Counted from the stretch's first letter, positions 31,244 to 40,906 are shown. The stretch: DNA of 40,906 nucleotides from an uncultured Phaeodactylibacter sp. (GCA_913057245.1 CAJXNH010000032.1:1-40906); one strand, 5' to 3'. Notes: generated by a model not told the origin, from the sequence alone. Translations and numbers: made by a program.

Positions 31244-33154
31244 ATGGCAGAAGTTACCTATACTGAAGACAACATCCGCTCGCTCGACTGGAAAGAGCAC
31301 ATCCGTATGCGCCCGGGCATGTACATCGGTAAACTGGGCGATGGCTCAGCAGCCGATGACGGCATCTATATCCTGCTCAAGGAGGTCATCGACAACTCTA
31401 TTGATGAGTATGTCATGGGGCACGGACGGGACATTGACCTTAAAATTGAAGAGGGTGTGGTGTCCATCCGCGACTACGGGCGGGGCATCCCGCTGGGCAA
31501 GGTTGTGGACTGTGTTTCCAAAATCAATACGGGCGGCAAGTACGACTCCAAGGCGTTCAAAAAGTCAGTAGGGCTAAACGGGGTGGGTACCAAAGCCGTG
31601 AATGCCCTTTCGGAAAACTTCCGGGTGACATCCATCCGGGACGGTAAAGCTAAAGTGGCGGAATTTGAGCGGGGCGAACTGGTCAAAGACCATAAACTGC
31701 AAAAATCCAGCGAGCCGAATGGCACCCTAATTGAATTCTTCCCGGATAAGGCGATTTTCAAAAAATTCCGCTTCCGCAGCGACTATGTTGAGAATCAGCT
31801 TTGGAACTATGCCTACTTGAATGCCGGGCTCAAGCTCAATTTTAATGGCAAAACCCTGGTCTCCCGCAAAGGCTTGTATGACCTGCTGGAGCGCAAAACG
31901 GCTTCCGAAAACCTGCGCTACCCTATCATCCACATGAAGGGGGACGACCTGGAAATCGCCCTCAGCCATGGTAATCACTACGGGGAGCAGTACTATTCCT
32001 TTGTGAACGGCCAAAACACCACACAGGGCGGTACGCACCTCAATGCGCTGCGCGAGGCCATTGTAAAAACCATTCAGGAACACTTTAATAAGAACTACGA
32101 CCGGCGGGATATCCTGAGCTCGGTCATTGCCGCAGTTAGCATCCGGGTGGAAGAACCGGTTTTTGAATCACAGACCAAGACCAAGCTGGGCTCAAGCGAT
32201 ATGGGGCCGGAAGGGCCAACCGTGCGTACCTTCGTGGTCAACTTCGTCAAGGAAAAGCTCGACAACTACCTCCACCGCCATCCGGATACCGTCAAGGCGC
32301 TGGAAAAGCGCATCAAGCAGTCGGAGCGGGAACGCAAAGAAATCGCCGGCATCAAGAAGCTGGCCAACCAACGCGCCAAAAAGGCCAACCTGCACAACAA
32401 AAAGCTGCGCGACTGCCGGCTCCACTTCTCCGACAGCAACCGGAAAACAGAAGAAGAACGGCGCAAGGCTACGACCATATTCATCACTGAGGGGGACTCC
32501 GCAAGTGGTTCCATTACCAAAGCGCGGGATGTACAGACGCAGGCCGTCTTCAGCCTCCGTGGTAAGCCGCTCAACTGCTATGGCCTAACCAAGAAGGTAG
32601 TCTACGAAAACGAGGAGTTCAACCTCCTGCAGCATGCGCTGAATATCGAAGACGGGCTGGACGAACTGCGCTACAACCGCGTGGTCATTGCTACGGATGC
32701 CGATGTGGACGGTATGCACATCCGGCTGCTGCTGCTTACGTTCTTCCTGCAGTTTTTCCCGGAGCTGGTACGCAACGGGCATCTTTATATCCTAGACACG
32801 CCTCTGTTCCGGGTGCGGGACAAGCAAAAGACCTTCTATTGCTACAGCGAAGAAGAAAAGCAGGAAGCCATCAAGCAACTGCGGGGCGCGCCGGAAGTGA
32901 CCCGGTTTAAGGGGCTGGGCGAGATTTCTCCCGGTGAATTCAAAGACTTTATTGGCGATGGCATCCGCCTGGAGCCTGTGATCCTTAATGAGGACACCAA
33001 CATTGACGATGTGCTGCAATACTACATGGGCAAAAACACCCCTTCCCGTCAGGAATTCATCATTGACAACCTGCGGGTGGAAAAGGATGATGCTGAAGAA
33101 GCCCTGGAAGAAGCAGAAGCTGAGCCGGAGGAAGAAGCAGTGGCAGCAGAGTAG
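31244..33154 (+). CDS. parE: DNA topoisomerase IV subunit B
   Basis: A 636-aa type IIA topoisomerase ATPase subunit. It begins [20 protein letters not shown] with the family's RPGMYIG element. The GHKL ATPase signatures are [25 protein letters not shown] and the glycine loop [13 protein letters not shown]. The TOPRIM half has ITEGDSASG (about 415) and [12 protein letters not shown] (about 485). The tail is acidic ([19 protein letters not shown]). The sequence is of the Bacteroidota ParE type, not GyrB. I use ATG 31244; an upstream in-frame ATG at 31133 adds a non-conserved 37-residue leader. parC is not adjacent. The protein decatenates daughter chromosomes with ParC. Confidence 0.92.
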   Translation: MAEVTYTEDNIRSLDWKEHIRMRPGMYIGKLGDGSAADDGIYILLKEVIDNSIDEYVMGHGRDIDLKIEEGVVSIRDYGRGIPLGKVVDCVSKINTGGKYDSKAFKKSVGLNGVGTKAVNALSENFRVTSIRDGKAKVAEFERGELVKDHKLQKSSEPNGTLIEFFPDKAIFKKFRFRSDYVENQLWNYAYLNAGLKLNFNGKTLVSRKGLYDLLERKTASENLRYPIIHMKGDDLEIALSHGNHYGEQYYSFVNGQNTTQGGTHLNALREAIVKTIQEHFNKNYDRRDILSSVIAAVSIRVEEPVFESQTKTKLGSSDMGPEGPTVRTFVVNFVKEKLDNYLHRHPDTVKALEKRIKQSERERKEIAGIKKLANQRAKKANLHNKKLRDCRLHFSDSNRKTEEERRKATTIFITEGDSASGSITKARDVQTQAVFSLRGKPLNCYGLTKKVVYENEEFNLLQHALNIEDGLDELRYNRVVIATDADVDGMHIRLLLLTFFLQFFPELVRNGHLYILDTPLFRVRDKQKTFYCYSEEEKQEAIKQLRGAPEVTRFKGLGEISPGEFKDFIGDGIRLEPVILNEDTNIDDVLQYYMGKNTPSRQEFIIDNLRVEKDDAEEALEEAEAEPEEEAVAAE

Positions 33155-33218
33155 AAATAAGAACTGCCGAATTGGCAATTAATCGCCAGGCGCGTCAGTT
33201 TGTCGGTTCCTTGAATAG

Positions 33219-33234
33219 TGGCACGAATGTTGGT
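33219..33234 (+). promoter_or_regulatory. Weak sigma-54-like element upstream of lon
   Basis: TGGCACGAATGTTGGT resembles the -24/-12 consensus TGGCAC-N5-TTGCA with correct spacing, but the nearly invariant GC of the -12 element is GG here. It is 136 bases before lon. Treated as a weak candidate. Confidence 0.2.
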
Positions 33235-33343
33235 GCATAGGGAGCACGGTGTAGGCTGGCTCTTTTGCTGCCTTATTGGCATGCGCCATGCCCGCACATT
33301 GGTGTGAACCTTTCAGACAGGTACCGCCCGATTAAAAAATACA

Positions 33344-33357
33344 ACAGCTTCGGCTGT
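33344..33357 (+). promoter_or_regulatory. UUCG-tetraloop hairpin just before the lon start codon
   Basis: ACAGC-TTCG-GCTGT forms a 5-bp stem closed by the very stable C(UUCG)G tetraloop, ending 12 bases before the ATG at 33370, where it would lie over or beside the ribosome landing site. It could tune translation or mark the 5' end of the lon mRNA. Confidence 0.5.
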
Positions 33358-33369
33358 AAACATACAAGC

Positions 33370-35778
33370 ATGTTTGACGACTATTATATGCAGCAGCGAT
33401 TAGATGATGACGGCGATTTCCTACCACTCTTATCCATGGATGATGACGAAGGAGAGAACCCCAACGAAGAGTTTCCGGAAACCCTGCCCCTTCTGGCCCT
33501 GAAAAACACGGTGTTGTTTCCGGGTATTGTTATTCCGATCACGGTAGGCCGTGACAAGTCGATCAAGGCCATCAATCAGGCCCACAATAACGACCGCCTG
33601 GTGGCCGTGCTCTCTCAGCGGGACAGCGAAGTGGAAGAGCCGGGCGTTGATGACCTTTTCCGGGTGGGCACGATTGCCCGCATCCTGAAACTGCTGCGCA
33701 TGCCCGATGGCACGACCACAGCGATCCTGCAGGGCCGGAAGCGCTTCGAGCTCGAAGACCTCGTTGCCGACGAACCTTATATGCTGGCGAATGTCCGTAC
33801 CCTGGAGTACGAGCCGGTGACCGACCCAATGGAGTTTGAAGCCCTGATTTCTTCCGTTTTGGAACGCGCGCAGCAAATCATAGAGCTTTCGCCCAATATT
33901 CCTTCCGAAGCGAATGTGATGCTGAAGAACATTCAGAACCATTCGTTTCTCCTCAACTTCATCGCTTCCAATCTAAGCGCTAAAGTTGGCATCAAGCAGG
34001 AACTACTCCGGGAAGACAACCTTCAGGAGAAGGGGCAGGCGCTGCTGAAGCAGCTAAACAGCGAACTCCAACTGCTGGAACTCAAGGACCAAATTGAGAA
34101 TAAGGTCCGCGTAGATATTGAAAAACAGCAGCGTGACTACTTCCTTAATCAGCAACTGAAGACGATTCAGGAGGAGCTGGGGCAAAACCCGCAGGAAGAG
34201 GAGATCAACAACATGGCCAGGAGGGCTAAGGACAAAGACTGGCCTGAAGCCGTTGCCAAAACCTTTGACAAGGAAATCAACCGCCTGCGCCGTATGAACC
34301 CGCAGGTAGCAGAATTCTCAATACAACTCACGTACCTGGAGCTGCTGCTCGACCTGCCCTGGGAAGAATTCACACAGGATAACTTCGACCTAAAAAAGGT
34401 CAAAAAAGTGCTCGACGAGGACCACTTCGGGCTGGAAAAAGTCAAGGACCGTATTCTCGAACACCTGGCCGTGCTCAAGCTCAAGGGCGACATGAAGGCG
34501 CCCATCCTTTGCCTGGTGGGCCCTCCCGGTGTAGGCAAGACCTCGCTGGGCCGGTCGATTGCCCGGGCTATTCAGCGCAAGTTTGTACGCATGTCGCTGG
34601 GCGGGCTCCACGATGAGTCGGAAATCCGCGGCCACCGCAAGACCTACATCGGGGCGATGCCAGGGCGTATCGTACAGTCGCTGAAGCGGGCAGGTTCCTC
34701 CAATCCGGTCTTCATTCTGGATGAGATCGACAAGGTGGGAAAGGACTTCCGCGGCGACCCCTCCTCTGCCCTCCTGGAAGTGCTGGACCCGGAGCAAAAC
34801 GGGACTTTCTACGACAATTACCTCGAACTGGAGTACGACCTGAGCAAAGTGATGTTCATTGCAACAGCCAACTCCCTGAACACCATTCAGCCGGCACTGC
34901 TCGACCGTATGGAAATCATTCAGGTCAGCGGCTACTCTACAGAAGAAAAAATAGAAATTGCTAAGCGCCACCTCATACCCGAACAGCGCAAGGAGCATGG
35001 CCTGAAGGCGAATCAGGTTAAACTGGGCAAGCGCACACTGGAGCGCATCATAGAAACCTACACCCGGGAATCCGGGGTACGGTCCCTCAATCGCCAAATC
35101 GCCGGTGTTATGCGCAACGTTGCCCGAAAGGTAGCGATGGAAGAGGAGTACGAAGTAAGTGTAAAGCCGGAACACCTGAATGGCATGCTGGGCCCGTCCC
35201 GCTTCGACAAAGACCGTTACGCTACGCCCGAAGTGCCCGGCGTGACCGTAGGTCTGGCCTGGACACAAACCGGTGGCGACATCCTTTTCGTGGAAGCCAT
35301 TCTTAGCCCTGGCAAAGGGAAACTCACCCTGACCGGCAACCTGGGTGATGTCATGAAGGAATCCGCGTCTACCGCATTGAGCTTTATCAAAGCGAACAGC
35401 GAGACCCTGGGCATCGACCCCAAAATTTTCGAAGAAAAAGATATCCACCTGCATGTACCCGAAGGCGCAATCCCCAAAGACGGCCCCTCAGCGGGCATAA
35501 CCATGCTCACGGCACTAACCTCTGCCTTTACCGGTAAGCGAGTCAAGCCGTACGTAGCCATGACGGGAGAAATCACACTCCGGGGCAAAGTCCTGCCGGT
35601 GGGTGGCATCAAAGAAAAGATACTCGCCGCCAAACGGGCTGGCATGAAAGAAATTATCCTTTGCCAGGAAAATGAAAAGCATGTAGCGGAAATCAACCCG
35701 GATTACATCAAGGGGATTGAATTCCACTACGTCAGCCGTATGGAAGAGGTCTTGGAAATAACGCTAGGCATCAGATAA
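33370..35778 (+). CDS. lon: ATP-dependent Lon protease
   Basis: An 802-aa cytoplasmic quality-control protease. The N-terminal LON substrate-binding domain starts near residue 38 ([18 protein letters not shown]), a coiled helical part follows, then the AAA+ module with Walker [10 protein letters not shown] (about 384) and Walker [10 protein letters not shown]. The serine-lysine protease domain has the catalytic Ser in KDGPSAGI (about 706) and Lys in VGGIKEK (about 746). The start at 33370 ([15 protein letters not shown]) is chosen because the upstream in-frame extension crosses the UUCG hairpin and has no family resemblance. It is convergent with the rhodanese gene, 21 bases away. Confidence 0.97.
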   Translation: MFDDYYMQQRLDDDGDFLPLLSMDDDEGENPNEEFPETLPLLALKNTVLFPGIVIPITVGRDKSIKAINQAHNNDRLVAVLSQRDSEVEEPGVDDLFRVGTIARILKLLRMPDGTTTAILQGRKRFELEDLVADEPYMLANVRTLEYEPVTDPMEFEALISSVLERAQQIIELSPNIPSEANVMLKNIQNHSFLLNFIASNLSAKVGIKQELLREDNLQEKGQALLKQLNSELQLLELKDQIENKVRVDIEKQQRDYFLNQQLKTIQEELGQNPQEEEINNMARRAKDKDWPEAVAKTFDKEINRLRRMNPQVAEFSIQLTYLELLLDLPWEEFTQDNFDLKKVKKVLDEDHFGLEKVKDRILEHLAVLKLKGDMKAPILCLVGPPGVGKTSLGRSIARAIQRKFVRMSLGGLHDESEIRGHRKTYIGAMPGRIVQSLKRAGSSNPVFILDEIDKVGKDFRGDPSSALLEVLDPEQNGTFYDNYLELEYDLSKVMFIATANSLNTIQPALLDRMEIIQVSGYSTEEKIEIAKRHLIPEQRKEHGLKANQVKLGKRTLERIIETYTRESGVRSLNRQIAGVMRNVARKVAMEEEYEVSVKPEHLNGMLGPSRFDKDRYATPEVPGVTVGLAWTQTGGDILFVEAILSPGKGKLTLTGNLGDVMKESASTALSFIKANSETLGIDPKIFEEKDIHLHVPEGAIPKDGPSAGITMLTALTSAFTGKRVKPYVAMTGEITLRGKVLPVGGIKEKILAAKRAGMKEIILCQENEKHVAEINPDYIKGIEFHYVSRMEEVLEITLGIR

Positions 35779-35799
35779 CAGCACTGCGCACAAAGCGTG

Positions 35800-36114
35800 C
35801 TACTTTCCCGTGCCATAGTTTTCAGCCCAGCTCATCATACCGCCGAGCAGGTTGCGGACATTCTTAAAGCCGGCCCGCTCCATGAATTCCTTTGCGAGAC
35901 CGGAGCGGTTGCCGGAGCGGCAGTAGACGATGACCTCATCTTCCTTGTGCTGTTCCAGTTCGCCCATGCGGCCCATCAGGCTGCCCAGGGGGATGAATTC
36001 ACCGCCAATATTGAAGGCTGCCCGCTCATTGGGCTCCCGTACATCGAGTAGTACAAAATCTTCGTTAGCGTCCATTTTGGACTTGAGTTCCTGAACACGG
36101 ATGTCTTGTGCCAT
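35800..36114 (-). CDS. Single-domain rhodanese-like protein
   Basis: A 104-aa rhodanese domain without a second domain or signal peptide. VLLDVREPNERAAFNIGGEF is the CH2A-type segment, and the active loop is VYCRSGNRSG with the catalytic cysteine intact, so sulfur transfer is possible. It ends with LLGGMMSWAENYG. The start at 36114 (MAQDIRVQELKSK) excludes an upstream extension that overlaps the T9SS gene end. It follows that gene by 10 bases on the same strand, perhaps as a co-transcribed pair by read-through, though no functional link is evident. Confidence 0.92.
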   Translation of the reverse strand: MAQDIRVQELKSKMDANEDFVLLDVREPNERAAFNIGGEFIPLGSLMGRMGELEQHKEDEVIVYCRSGNRSGLAKEFMERAGFKNVRNLLGGMMSWAENYGTGK

Positions 36115-36124
36115 TTTCGTTTTG

Positions 36125-38674
36125 TTATTCAGTGATGACGAGCTTGCGGTGCAGGGACCGGTTGGTCGCCGGGTCATAGACCTTTACTATATACAGCCCA
36201 GGCCGAAATTCGTTCAGCCCAAACTCCCGGACCAGCAGCTGATCCAATACGACCTGCCCCAGTGGGTTCACGAGCTGCATGCGGTAATCTGCCGGCCAGC
36301 GTTCCCCTTCTATGCGGATGTAGGCCCGCTCCTGAGCCGGATTAGGGTACAGGCGAAGATCGAGGTCCAGCGCTTCCGCAGAAGAGATGCCGGAGCTCAG
36401 CGGCCGCTCATTGCCCATGACCGGGCGCAGCATTAATGAGCCCGACAGGAAGCCCTCCGGGAAAGGTTGCCAACCTTCATCGTCATTATTGAAAAACAAG
36501 GCTGAACCGCCCGCCGGAGAGTTACGGTCAAAACCCACCGGTATACAATCCAAATAGTCACAGGGCGACACCTGCTCCCACCCGATATAGAAATCACCAG
36601 CCGGAATAAACACCGCTGTCGGACCGTTATCCCCAAACAGCGGATAGGTCGTAAACGCCTGCAGGCTGTCGTAGTAAGAAGAGGGATAGAATGGCCGTTC
36701 GAAGGTCATCCGGATTTCCGGCTCCTCGTCAAGCTCGCCCACCCAGACTTGCAAATGAAACTCCTGTCCGGATATATTGCTGATGATACGTGGGAAATTG
36801 AACTGAACCGCCTGTAGAGAGTCATCGACCGTTGTGGTATACTTCACAGCAACCTGATCGCCTTCCTGCACGACCACACCGTTTTCTGCAGTGCCATCGT
36901 CGTAAGCAAAGTAGTTATCAAAAACCGTGGTGGTCACTGCGCGGTTATTGGACGCTACGGATTCGTACCCCTGCCCGTCCTGCTCATTGTTCACATCGGT
37001 GAGGTTGTACTCCACCTCAAACTCCAGGCGGGGCTCAGCATCAAAGGCGGTATTGCCGAGTGCATCAATAGCGGAGCTCAGCCCTTCAAATTCCTGGGCG
37101 TATCCAATGCTCTCATTAGCAAAAACCGTACGGCAGCAGGCATCCAGCAAATTGGACTGTAGGACCTGAATGCCGGTATTCATTTCAGCCACCCGCAGCA
37201 CGCCCGCTCCGGCATTAAGCGCCTGATCATTATCCAGGTTGAACAGGAATGTGTTATAGCTTTCCGGCAGGAAGTCAGCTGCGCGGCCATCAAAATGCCT
37301 CCAGGGCATGCTTGTGTAGGGAGTGGTGAAGGCAGCGGGCACCCGGGTGAGGGCCACATCAGTGATATTAGACTGGAAAGTCACAAATTCATTGCTTAGC
37401 CAAACGTAGTCAAGGTTCCAGATATCATCAATCCCATTGCCGCTATTGTAGGCAGAAAAGCGGAACTGGAAAGCACTATGCTTAAAATTATTCGGTACTT
37501 CAAAGGGGAAGAAAAACCCGGCAGGTACGGTATCCAGGTTCATCTCCTCCGGGAAAAACTCATGGATTACCTCCCAGTCGCCGCCTTGCTGTTTGAACTC
37601 AAGCACCATGTAGTCATCTTCCTCGGGAGACTGCCCCAAACCTTTGGGCTGCAGCCAGAAAGTGAGGTAGACATTCCCGCTGAGCTGCGTCAGGTCCAGA
37701 TAGGTGGAGGTGAGGCGGTCGTTCAGCCCTTCCGAGTTGTAGGGCCGGCCGTTACGGTCCAACCCATCGAAAGTAGCGACCCCAAGGCTGGGCTGATCCG
37801 TAGCGAAAGTACGGTTGATGTAGACATCTTCATCCAGCCAGAATTCCGTGGGAGGGACGATGGCATCGTAGGAAAAGTCATCCAGAAAGGCTTCCTGCCC
37901 TGCACTACCGCCCAGCTTCAGCGTATCGTGCTGAATACGGAAGGTAAAGTGGTAGACATCACAAACGGTAAAGGAATCACAAACGGTGATGTCGATTTTA
38001 TCTTCTCCGGCATAGCGGCTGGCTACATAGACAAAGCTGCTGTCCGGTGCACTGTAGTTGTTAAAGTAGACCAGCTTATCGCGCCCCTCATAGTCATCCG
38101 GGACATCGGTAATTTTATTGCAGGCCAGCGGGCCCGGCAACTGAGAAGCCTGCACGTCAAGGGAGATGGATGCTTCGGACTGCAGGGTGATGGGCGCCAT
38201 ATCGTATTCCTGTGCCACCCGCCGCCCCACGACATCGAAGGACGTACTGGCGCAGCCGTTCGGGTTACAAAACTCCACAATGAAGCGGTACTCCGCCCCA
38301 AGCAGATCAGCAGCTCCGGTGATGACCAGCGTGGCCTGCCCATCTTCCACCTGTAGTTCGGCATCGCCAATGGGGTTGCCTTCGCACTCAATGCATTCGA
38401 ACGCACCGGCCACCTGCCCCAGGCCAAAGGTGTCAATAGCCACGGACAGCTCTACGGTTTCATTGGCGTCGATGTAGGTGATATCAGTATCCTCAAGCTG
38501 GCAACTCCGGCCACGAAGTGCACTGTTTGCCCGGTCGTAGCCTTTTGGCAGTTGAATGCCCTCCTCTGCCCGGTAGTGCTCCAGGAGCGCATTTCCCCCG
38601 AGCGGGACCAGCTGCTGAGCATTGGCGGTGTAGGCAATAAAAAGTATGATGGAAAGGTAGAATAATCGCTGCAT
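36125..38674 (-). CDS. Secreted T9SS type A sorting-domain protein, 849 aa
   Basis: Residues 1-19 (MQRLFYLSIILFIAYTANA) are a signal peptide, with the start at 38674 supported by it. The long middle is rich in Asp, Asn, Tyr and strands. It includes two jelly-roll or fibronectin-like regions (for example YLDLTQLSGNVYLTFWLQPK) and a stretch resembling adhesin ectodomains. The last 80 residues (RLYPNPAQERAYIRIEGERW, then VVLDQLL and PGLYIVKVYD) are a type A C-terminal sorting domain, which targets the protein through the type IX secretion system to the cell surface. No catalytic domain is recognised. The product is probably a surface or matrix protein. Confidence 0.88.
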   Translation of the reverse strand: MQRLFYLSIILFIAYTANAQQLVPLGGNALLEHYRAEEGIQLPKGYDRANSALRGRSCQLEDTDITYIDANETVELSVAIDTFGLGQVAGAFECIECEGNPIGDAELQVEDGQATLVITGAADLLGAEYRFIVEFCNPNGCASTSFDVVGRRVAQEYDMAPITLQSEASISLDVQASQLPGPLACNKITDVPDDYEGRDKLVYFNNYSAPDSSFVYVASRYAGEDKIDITVCDSFTVCDVYHFTFRIQHDTLKLGGSAGQEAFLDDFSYDAIVPPTEFWLDEDVYINRTFATDQPSLGVATFDGLDRNGRPYNSEGLNDRLTSTYLDLTQLSGNVYLTFWLQPKGLGQSPEEDDYMVLEFKQQGGDWEVIHEFFPEEMNLDTVPAGFFFPFEVPNNFKHSAFQFRFSAYNSGNGIDDIWNLDYVWLSNEFVTFQSNITDVALTRVPAAFTTPYTSMPWRHFDGRAADFLPESYNTFLFNLDNDQALNAGAGVLRVAEMNTGIQVLQSNLLDACCRTVFANESIGYAQEFEGLSSAIDALGNTAFDAEPRLEFEVEYNLTDVNNEQDGQGYESVASNNRAVTTTVFDNYFAYDDGTAENGVVVQEGDQVAVKYTTTVDDSLQAVQFNFPRIISNISGQEFHLQVWVGELDEEPEIRMTFERPFYPSSYYDSLQAFTTYPLFGDNGPTAVFIPAGDFYIGWEQVSPCDYLDCIPVGFDRNSPAGGSALFFNNDDEGWQPFPEGFLSGSLMLRPVMGNERPLSSGISSAEALDLDLRLYPNPAQERAYIRIEGERWPADYRMQLVNPLGQVVLDQLLVREFGLNEFRPGLYIVKVYDPATNRSLHRKLVITE

Positions 38675-38759
38675 GTCTGTCTGTAAGTTAATTCGCCTGC
38701 CACGTACAGGTGGGCAGTATCGGCACCGGTTGCTCCGGCATATTTTGAGAACGGCAAAG

Positions 38760-39638
38760 TTATTCATTTGTTGCTCGTTTGGGAAACGCCCATTGCAGGA
38801 AATCCGGCATTATTTGCCCCCACGTTTGGGGATTGTGTTCTCCACCCGACACTTCAACGTAACGAATGGCTTGCTTTCGGTCATAACCGAGGCCCTCCAA
38901 AGCTTTGATCAGGTCCAGGGTATCATCAATGGCGTCGATAATGCCGTTGTTATTGCGGTCGGCCTGTTCGTCATCAGTCCCGGCCTGCAGCCAGAAACGG
39001 AGCGGCGGACAGGTTTTACTTGTTTCCACATAGGTCTGCACGATACGGTCCGCGTCCGGAGCTTCCTCCCGAAATGGCATGGAACGCCACCATAGCGACC
39101 CCGAGAACACCCCAACCTGCCCAAATACCTCAGGGTGGTGCCAGGCGATATCAAAAGCGGAAAGCCCGCCCAGTGAAAAACCGGCAATAGCGTTGGCCTT
39201 CGGACCATCAGCAATCCGGTACCGCTGCCTGAGCAACGGCAACAACTCCCGAAGCATAAACCGGGTATAAGCTCCGGCTTTTCGGCCTCGTTTCCTATAA
39301 TCTGCCCTGCCAGCCGTGCCGTATTCCTGCATGCGGTCTCCGGCGTGTATGGCCACTGTGACAAAATGGCTTACCTTTCCCTTTCGGTACAGCCGCTCCA
39401 ATACCCTGACGAAGCGGAGCGCTTCGAGGTCCTGCCCGTCATTCAGGACAAGCAAGGGGTAGCTACGGCTGGATTCGGCATACCCGGGCGGCAACAGCAC
39501 CCGCACCCTGACCTCCCGCTTCAGCCAGGCGGACCGCAGCCCAGGCATCTCCTCCACCTCTACCCTACCCGCATCCGGCGAAAAAAATTGAAAAAAATTC
39601 CGAATGGCTTCCCTTTCGAACAACCGCATGAATTTCAA
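38760..39638 (-). CDS. Esterase D/enterochelin-esterase-like alpha/beta hydrolase
   Basis: A 292-aa protein of the putative esterase family (PF00756-like). The nucleophile elbow is AGFSLGGLSAFD, with Ser in G-x-S-x-G; YPLLVLNDGQDLE and a late SGGEHNPQTWGQ with a histidine complete a plausible triad. An unusual DRNNNGIIDAIDDTLD insert resembles a dockerin/EF-hand-like Ca2+ loop. No signal peptide is evident, so it is probably cytoplasmic; ATG 39629 is a possible alternative start. Family members act on esters of siderophores or acyl groups; the substrate here is unknown. Confidence 0.85.
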   Translation of the reverse strand: MKFMRLFEREAIRNFFQFFSPDAGRVEVEEMPGLRSAWLKREVRVRVLLPPGYAESSRSYPLLVLNDGQDLEALRFVRVLERLYRKGKVSHFVTVAIHAGDRMQEYGTAGRADYRKRGRKAGAYTRFMLRELLPLLRQRYRIADGPKANAIAGFSLGGLSAFDIAWHHPEVFGQVGVFSGSLWWRSMPFREEAPDADRIVQTYVETSKTCPPLRFWLQAGTDDEQADRNNNGIIDAIDDTLDLIKALEGLGYDRKQAIRYVEVSGGEHNPQTWGQIMPDFLQWAFPKRATNE

Positions 39639-39670
39639 GGATTTATTTTGATATCAGCCCTGTAGGCGCA

Positions 39671-39678
39671 CAAAAATA
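39671..39678 (-). promoter_or_regulatory. -7 box for the leftward esterase gene
   Basis: Reads TATTTTTG on the minus strand, an exact TAnnTTTG match 32 bases before the start at 39638, with a TTCG (3 of 4 to TTTG) about 19 bases further upstream. Confidence 0.5.
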
Positions 39679-39764
39679 CCACCGATTAATTCGCACACGA
39701 AGTATTAAACATTCAACTATTGCCCTGCTACCTGATAAGCATTTGAACATCAACAACTTAATAC

Positions 39765-39794
39765 TTTGAAAAACCGGAAAAGCCCGTATTTTTG
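39765..39794 (+). promoter_or_regulatory. Bacteroidota promoter of the rightward esterase gene
   Basis: TTTG at 39765-39768 and TATTTTTG at 39787-39794, separated by 18 bases, match the -33/-7 consensus TTTG-N(17-23)-TAnnTTTG. This implies transcription starts near 39800 and supports the GTG start at 39855. Confidence 0.7.
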
Positions 39795-39854
39795 CAGCGC
39801 TTATTGTCAAAAGTACAATTACTCTGCCTTTTGGGCGGCATCAAGACGAAAAAC

Positions 39855-40559
39855 GTGAAAGAGACTTATCACAAGTGGTACTCCCAGAGCCTGAGCCGGG
39901 AGATCGAAATGCTCATCTACGGGCATCAGGGCTATCCGGTCATCCTGTTCCCATCCAGTCAGGGCCGGTATTACGAAGGCAAGGACTTCGGGCTGGTACA
40001 GACGGCGCACTGGTACGTGGAGCGGGGCTTTATTCAGATTTTCTGCCCTGATAGCGTGGATGCGATGAGCTGGTACAACAAGAGTATCCATCCGGCAGAC
40101 CGGGTCAGGAACCATATCTGGTACGATCAAATGCTGCTGCATGAGCTGGTGCCGAGCATCCGGTGGAATACAGCGGGAGGCAAAGTTGCAGTTGCAGGTG
40201 CCAGTTTTGGGGGCTACCACGCGGCTAACTTTGCCTTTAAGCACCCGGAATTGGTCAGCCACATGTTTTCTATGAGCGGTGCCTTTGACATAAAAATGTT
40301 TATGGATGGTTATTACGACGATAATGTCTATTTTAACAACCCGGTAGATTTCCTTCCGGGCAGCAACCATCCGGCGCTCTGGCAGATGAACATCGTCCTG
40401 GGTACCTCCGAGTGGGATATTTGCCTGGATGCCAACAAGCGCCTTTCACACCTGCTCAACCAAAAAGGTATTAACCACTGGTTGGATATCCGGGGCTGGA
40501 AGGAGCACGACTGGCCGCTTTGGCAGGAAATGTTCCCGCATTATTTATCTCTGATTTAG
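39855..40559 (+). CDS. Esterase family alpha/beta hydrolase, 234 aa
   Basis: The product begins (V/M)KETYHKWYSQSLSREIEM, followed by the cofactor-free hydrolase core. The elbow AGASFGGYHAANF has Ser in G-x-S-x-G; LGTSEWDICLDANKRL supplies a likely acidic residue and GWKEHDWPLW a His-Asp pair near the C-terminus. It has no signal peptide. GTG 39855 is used because the only longer start (TTG 39792) overlaps the -7 box. In many Bacteroidota this type of esterase is followed by an ATP-grasp gene, as here after 42 bases, so a linked role in making or modifying a small peptide or ester is plausible. Confidence 0.85.
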   Translation: MKETYHKWYSQSLSREIEMLIYGHQGYPVILFPSSQGRYYEGKDFGLVQTAHWYVERGFIQIFCPDSVDAMSWYNKSIHPADRVRNHIWYDQMLLHELVPSIRWNTAGGKVAVAGASFGGYHAANFAFKHPELVSHMFSMSGAFDIKMFMDGYYDDNVYFNNPVDFLPGSNHPALWQMNIVLGTSEWDICLDANKRLSHLLNQKGINHWLDIRGWKEHDWPLWQEMFPHYLSLI

Positions 40560-40601
40560 CACATCCATTTACGCAAGCACTTGTCTAAAACCATAAGCTC
40601 C

Positions 40602-40906
40602 ATGAAAAAAATTGGCATTCTCTTCGGTCAGGAACGTTCTTTCCCGCACGCGCTGATCGACCGTATCAACTCCAAGAAGGTGAAAGGGATCCAAGCTGAG
40701 CCCGTTTCTATTAATAAAGTGGTACAAGCAGCCCACTCTGGCTACGCGGTGATCATCGACCGTATCTCGCAGGATGTCCCCTTCTACCGGGCTTTCCTGA
40801 AAAATGCGGCAGCAAGTGGTACTGCCGTGATCAACAACCCCTTCTGGTGGAGTGCGGACGAGAAGTTCTTCAACAACACCCTGTCTGAGAAAATCGGAGT
40901 GCCTGT
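40602..40906 (+). CDS. ATP-grasp domain protein, N-terminal part, cut by window edge
   Basis: Only the first 101 codons are present. MKKIGILFGQERSFPHALID starts the pre-ATP-grasp domain; DRISQDVPFYRAFLKNAA and NNPFWWSADEKFFNN match RimK-like/ATP-grasp ligases, which form amide bonds with ATP. The ATP-binding and catalytic parts lie beyond the window. Same strand as the esterase, 42 bases downstream, so probably one operon. Confidence 0.75.
   Translation, partial: MKKIGILFGQERSFPHALIDRINSKKVKGIQAEPVSINKVVQAAHSGYAVIIDRISQDVPFYRAFLKNAAASGTAVINNPFWWSADEKFFNNTLSEKIGVP

Noticed and set aside
34390..35454. A 354-codon minus-strand frame inside lon
   Set aside because: Antisense to the conserved AAA+ and protease domains; composition is typical of an antisense shadow.

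Overview
The window looks like chromosomal DNA from a GC-rich (roughly 55 % by eye) member of the Bacteroidota, most likely a Saprospiria-type lineage. Evidence for the phylum: a secreted protein with a type A T9SS sorting domain, Bacteroidota-type ParE and short class I ribonucleotide reductase, and several matches to the Bacteroidota promoter -7 box TAnnTTTG. The family-level placement is inference from gene style and repeat content, not a database match.

Layout. (1) 1-4173, plus strand: end of a hydrogenase-maturation operon: hypD (cut by the window edge), hypE, a group-III-like truncated globin, a six-bladed NHL propeller and a bifunctional nuclease with a UVR motif. (2) 4282-8821: a CBM9-like protein, then an AT-richer accessory patch with an unknown 196-aa protein and a two-gene RloA/RloB (AbiL-like) defence module, then an endonuclease/exonuclease/phosphatase protein. 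(3) 8822-9268: a 161-bp imperfect palindrome and a possible gene stub. (4) 9269-21130, all minus strand: a 12-kb energy operon. In transcription order: HEPN-like protein, giant pyruvate:ferredoxin oxidoreductase (PFOR) with a tethered C-terminal ferredoxin, rnfC, rnfD, rnfG, rnfE, rnfA, a small Cys-rich membrane protein, a plant-type ferredoxin-NADP reductase (FNR), and rnfB. (5) 21285-26435: a ZIP transporter interrupted by an amber codon, thioredoxin, an unknown protein, an HNH nuclease with a small partner, and a HaeIII-type restriction-modification pair that abuts the 3' remnant of an older cytosine methylase. (6) 26436-29717: three DnaA-box-like sites, a cobalamin riboswitch and class I nrdB-nrdA. 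(7) 29751-30344: a terminator and a tandem array of GC-rich palindromic repeats. (8) 30520-40906: a membrane protein, parE, lon, a rhodanese, a T9SS cargo protein, two esterases and the start of an ATP-grasp protein.

How it fits together. The energy operon reads as one device. PFOR oxidises pyruvate and can pass electrons to its own tethered ferredoxin. From reduced ferredoxin, electrons could go to Rnf (NAD+ reduction coupled to ion pumping) or to FNR (NADPH). A CRP/FNR-like palindrome lies at the head of this operon. The hyp genes imply a [NiFe] hydrogenase just upstream of the window, and the globin may be linked to handling O2 near it. The nrd locus combines replication-linked sites with B12 sensing, which would lower a B12-independent reductase when B12 is available. 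The strongest candidates for something undescribed are the PFOR-Rnf-FNR operon with its unusual PFOR and cysteine-depleted RnfB, the palindromic tandem array after nrdA, and the layered nrd control region.
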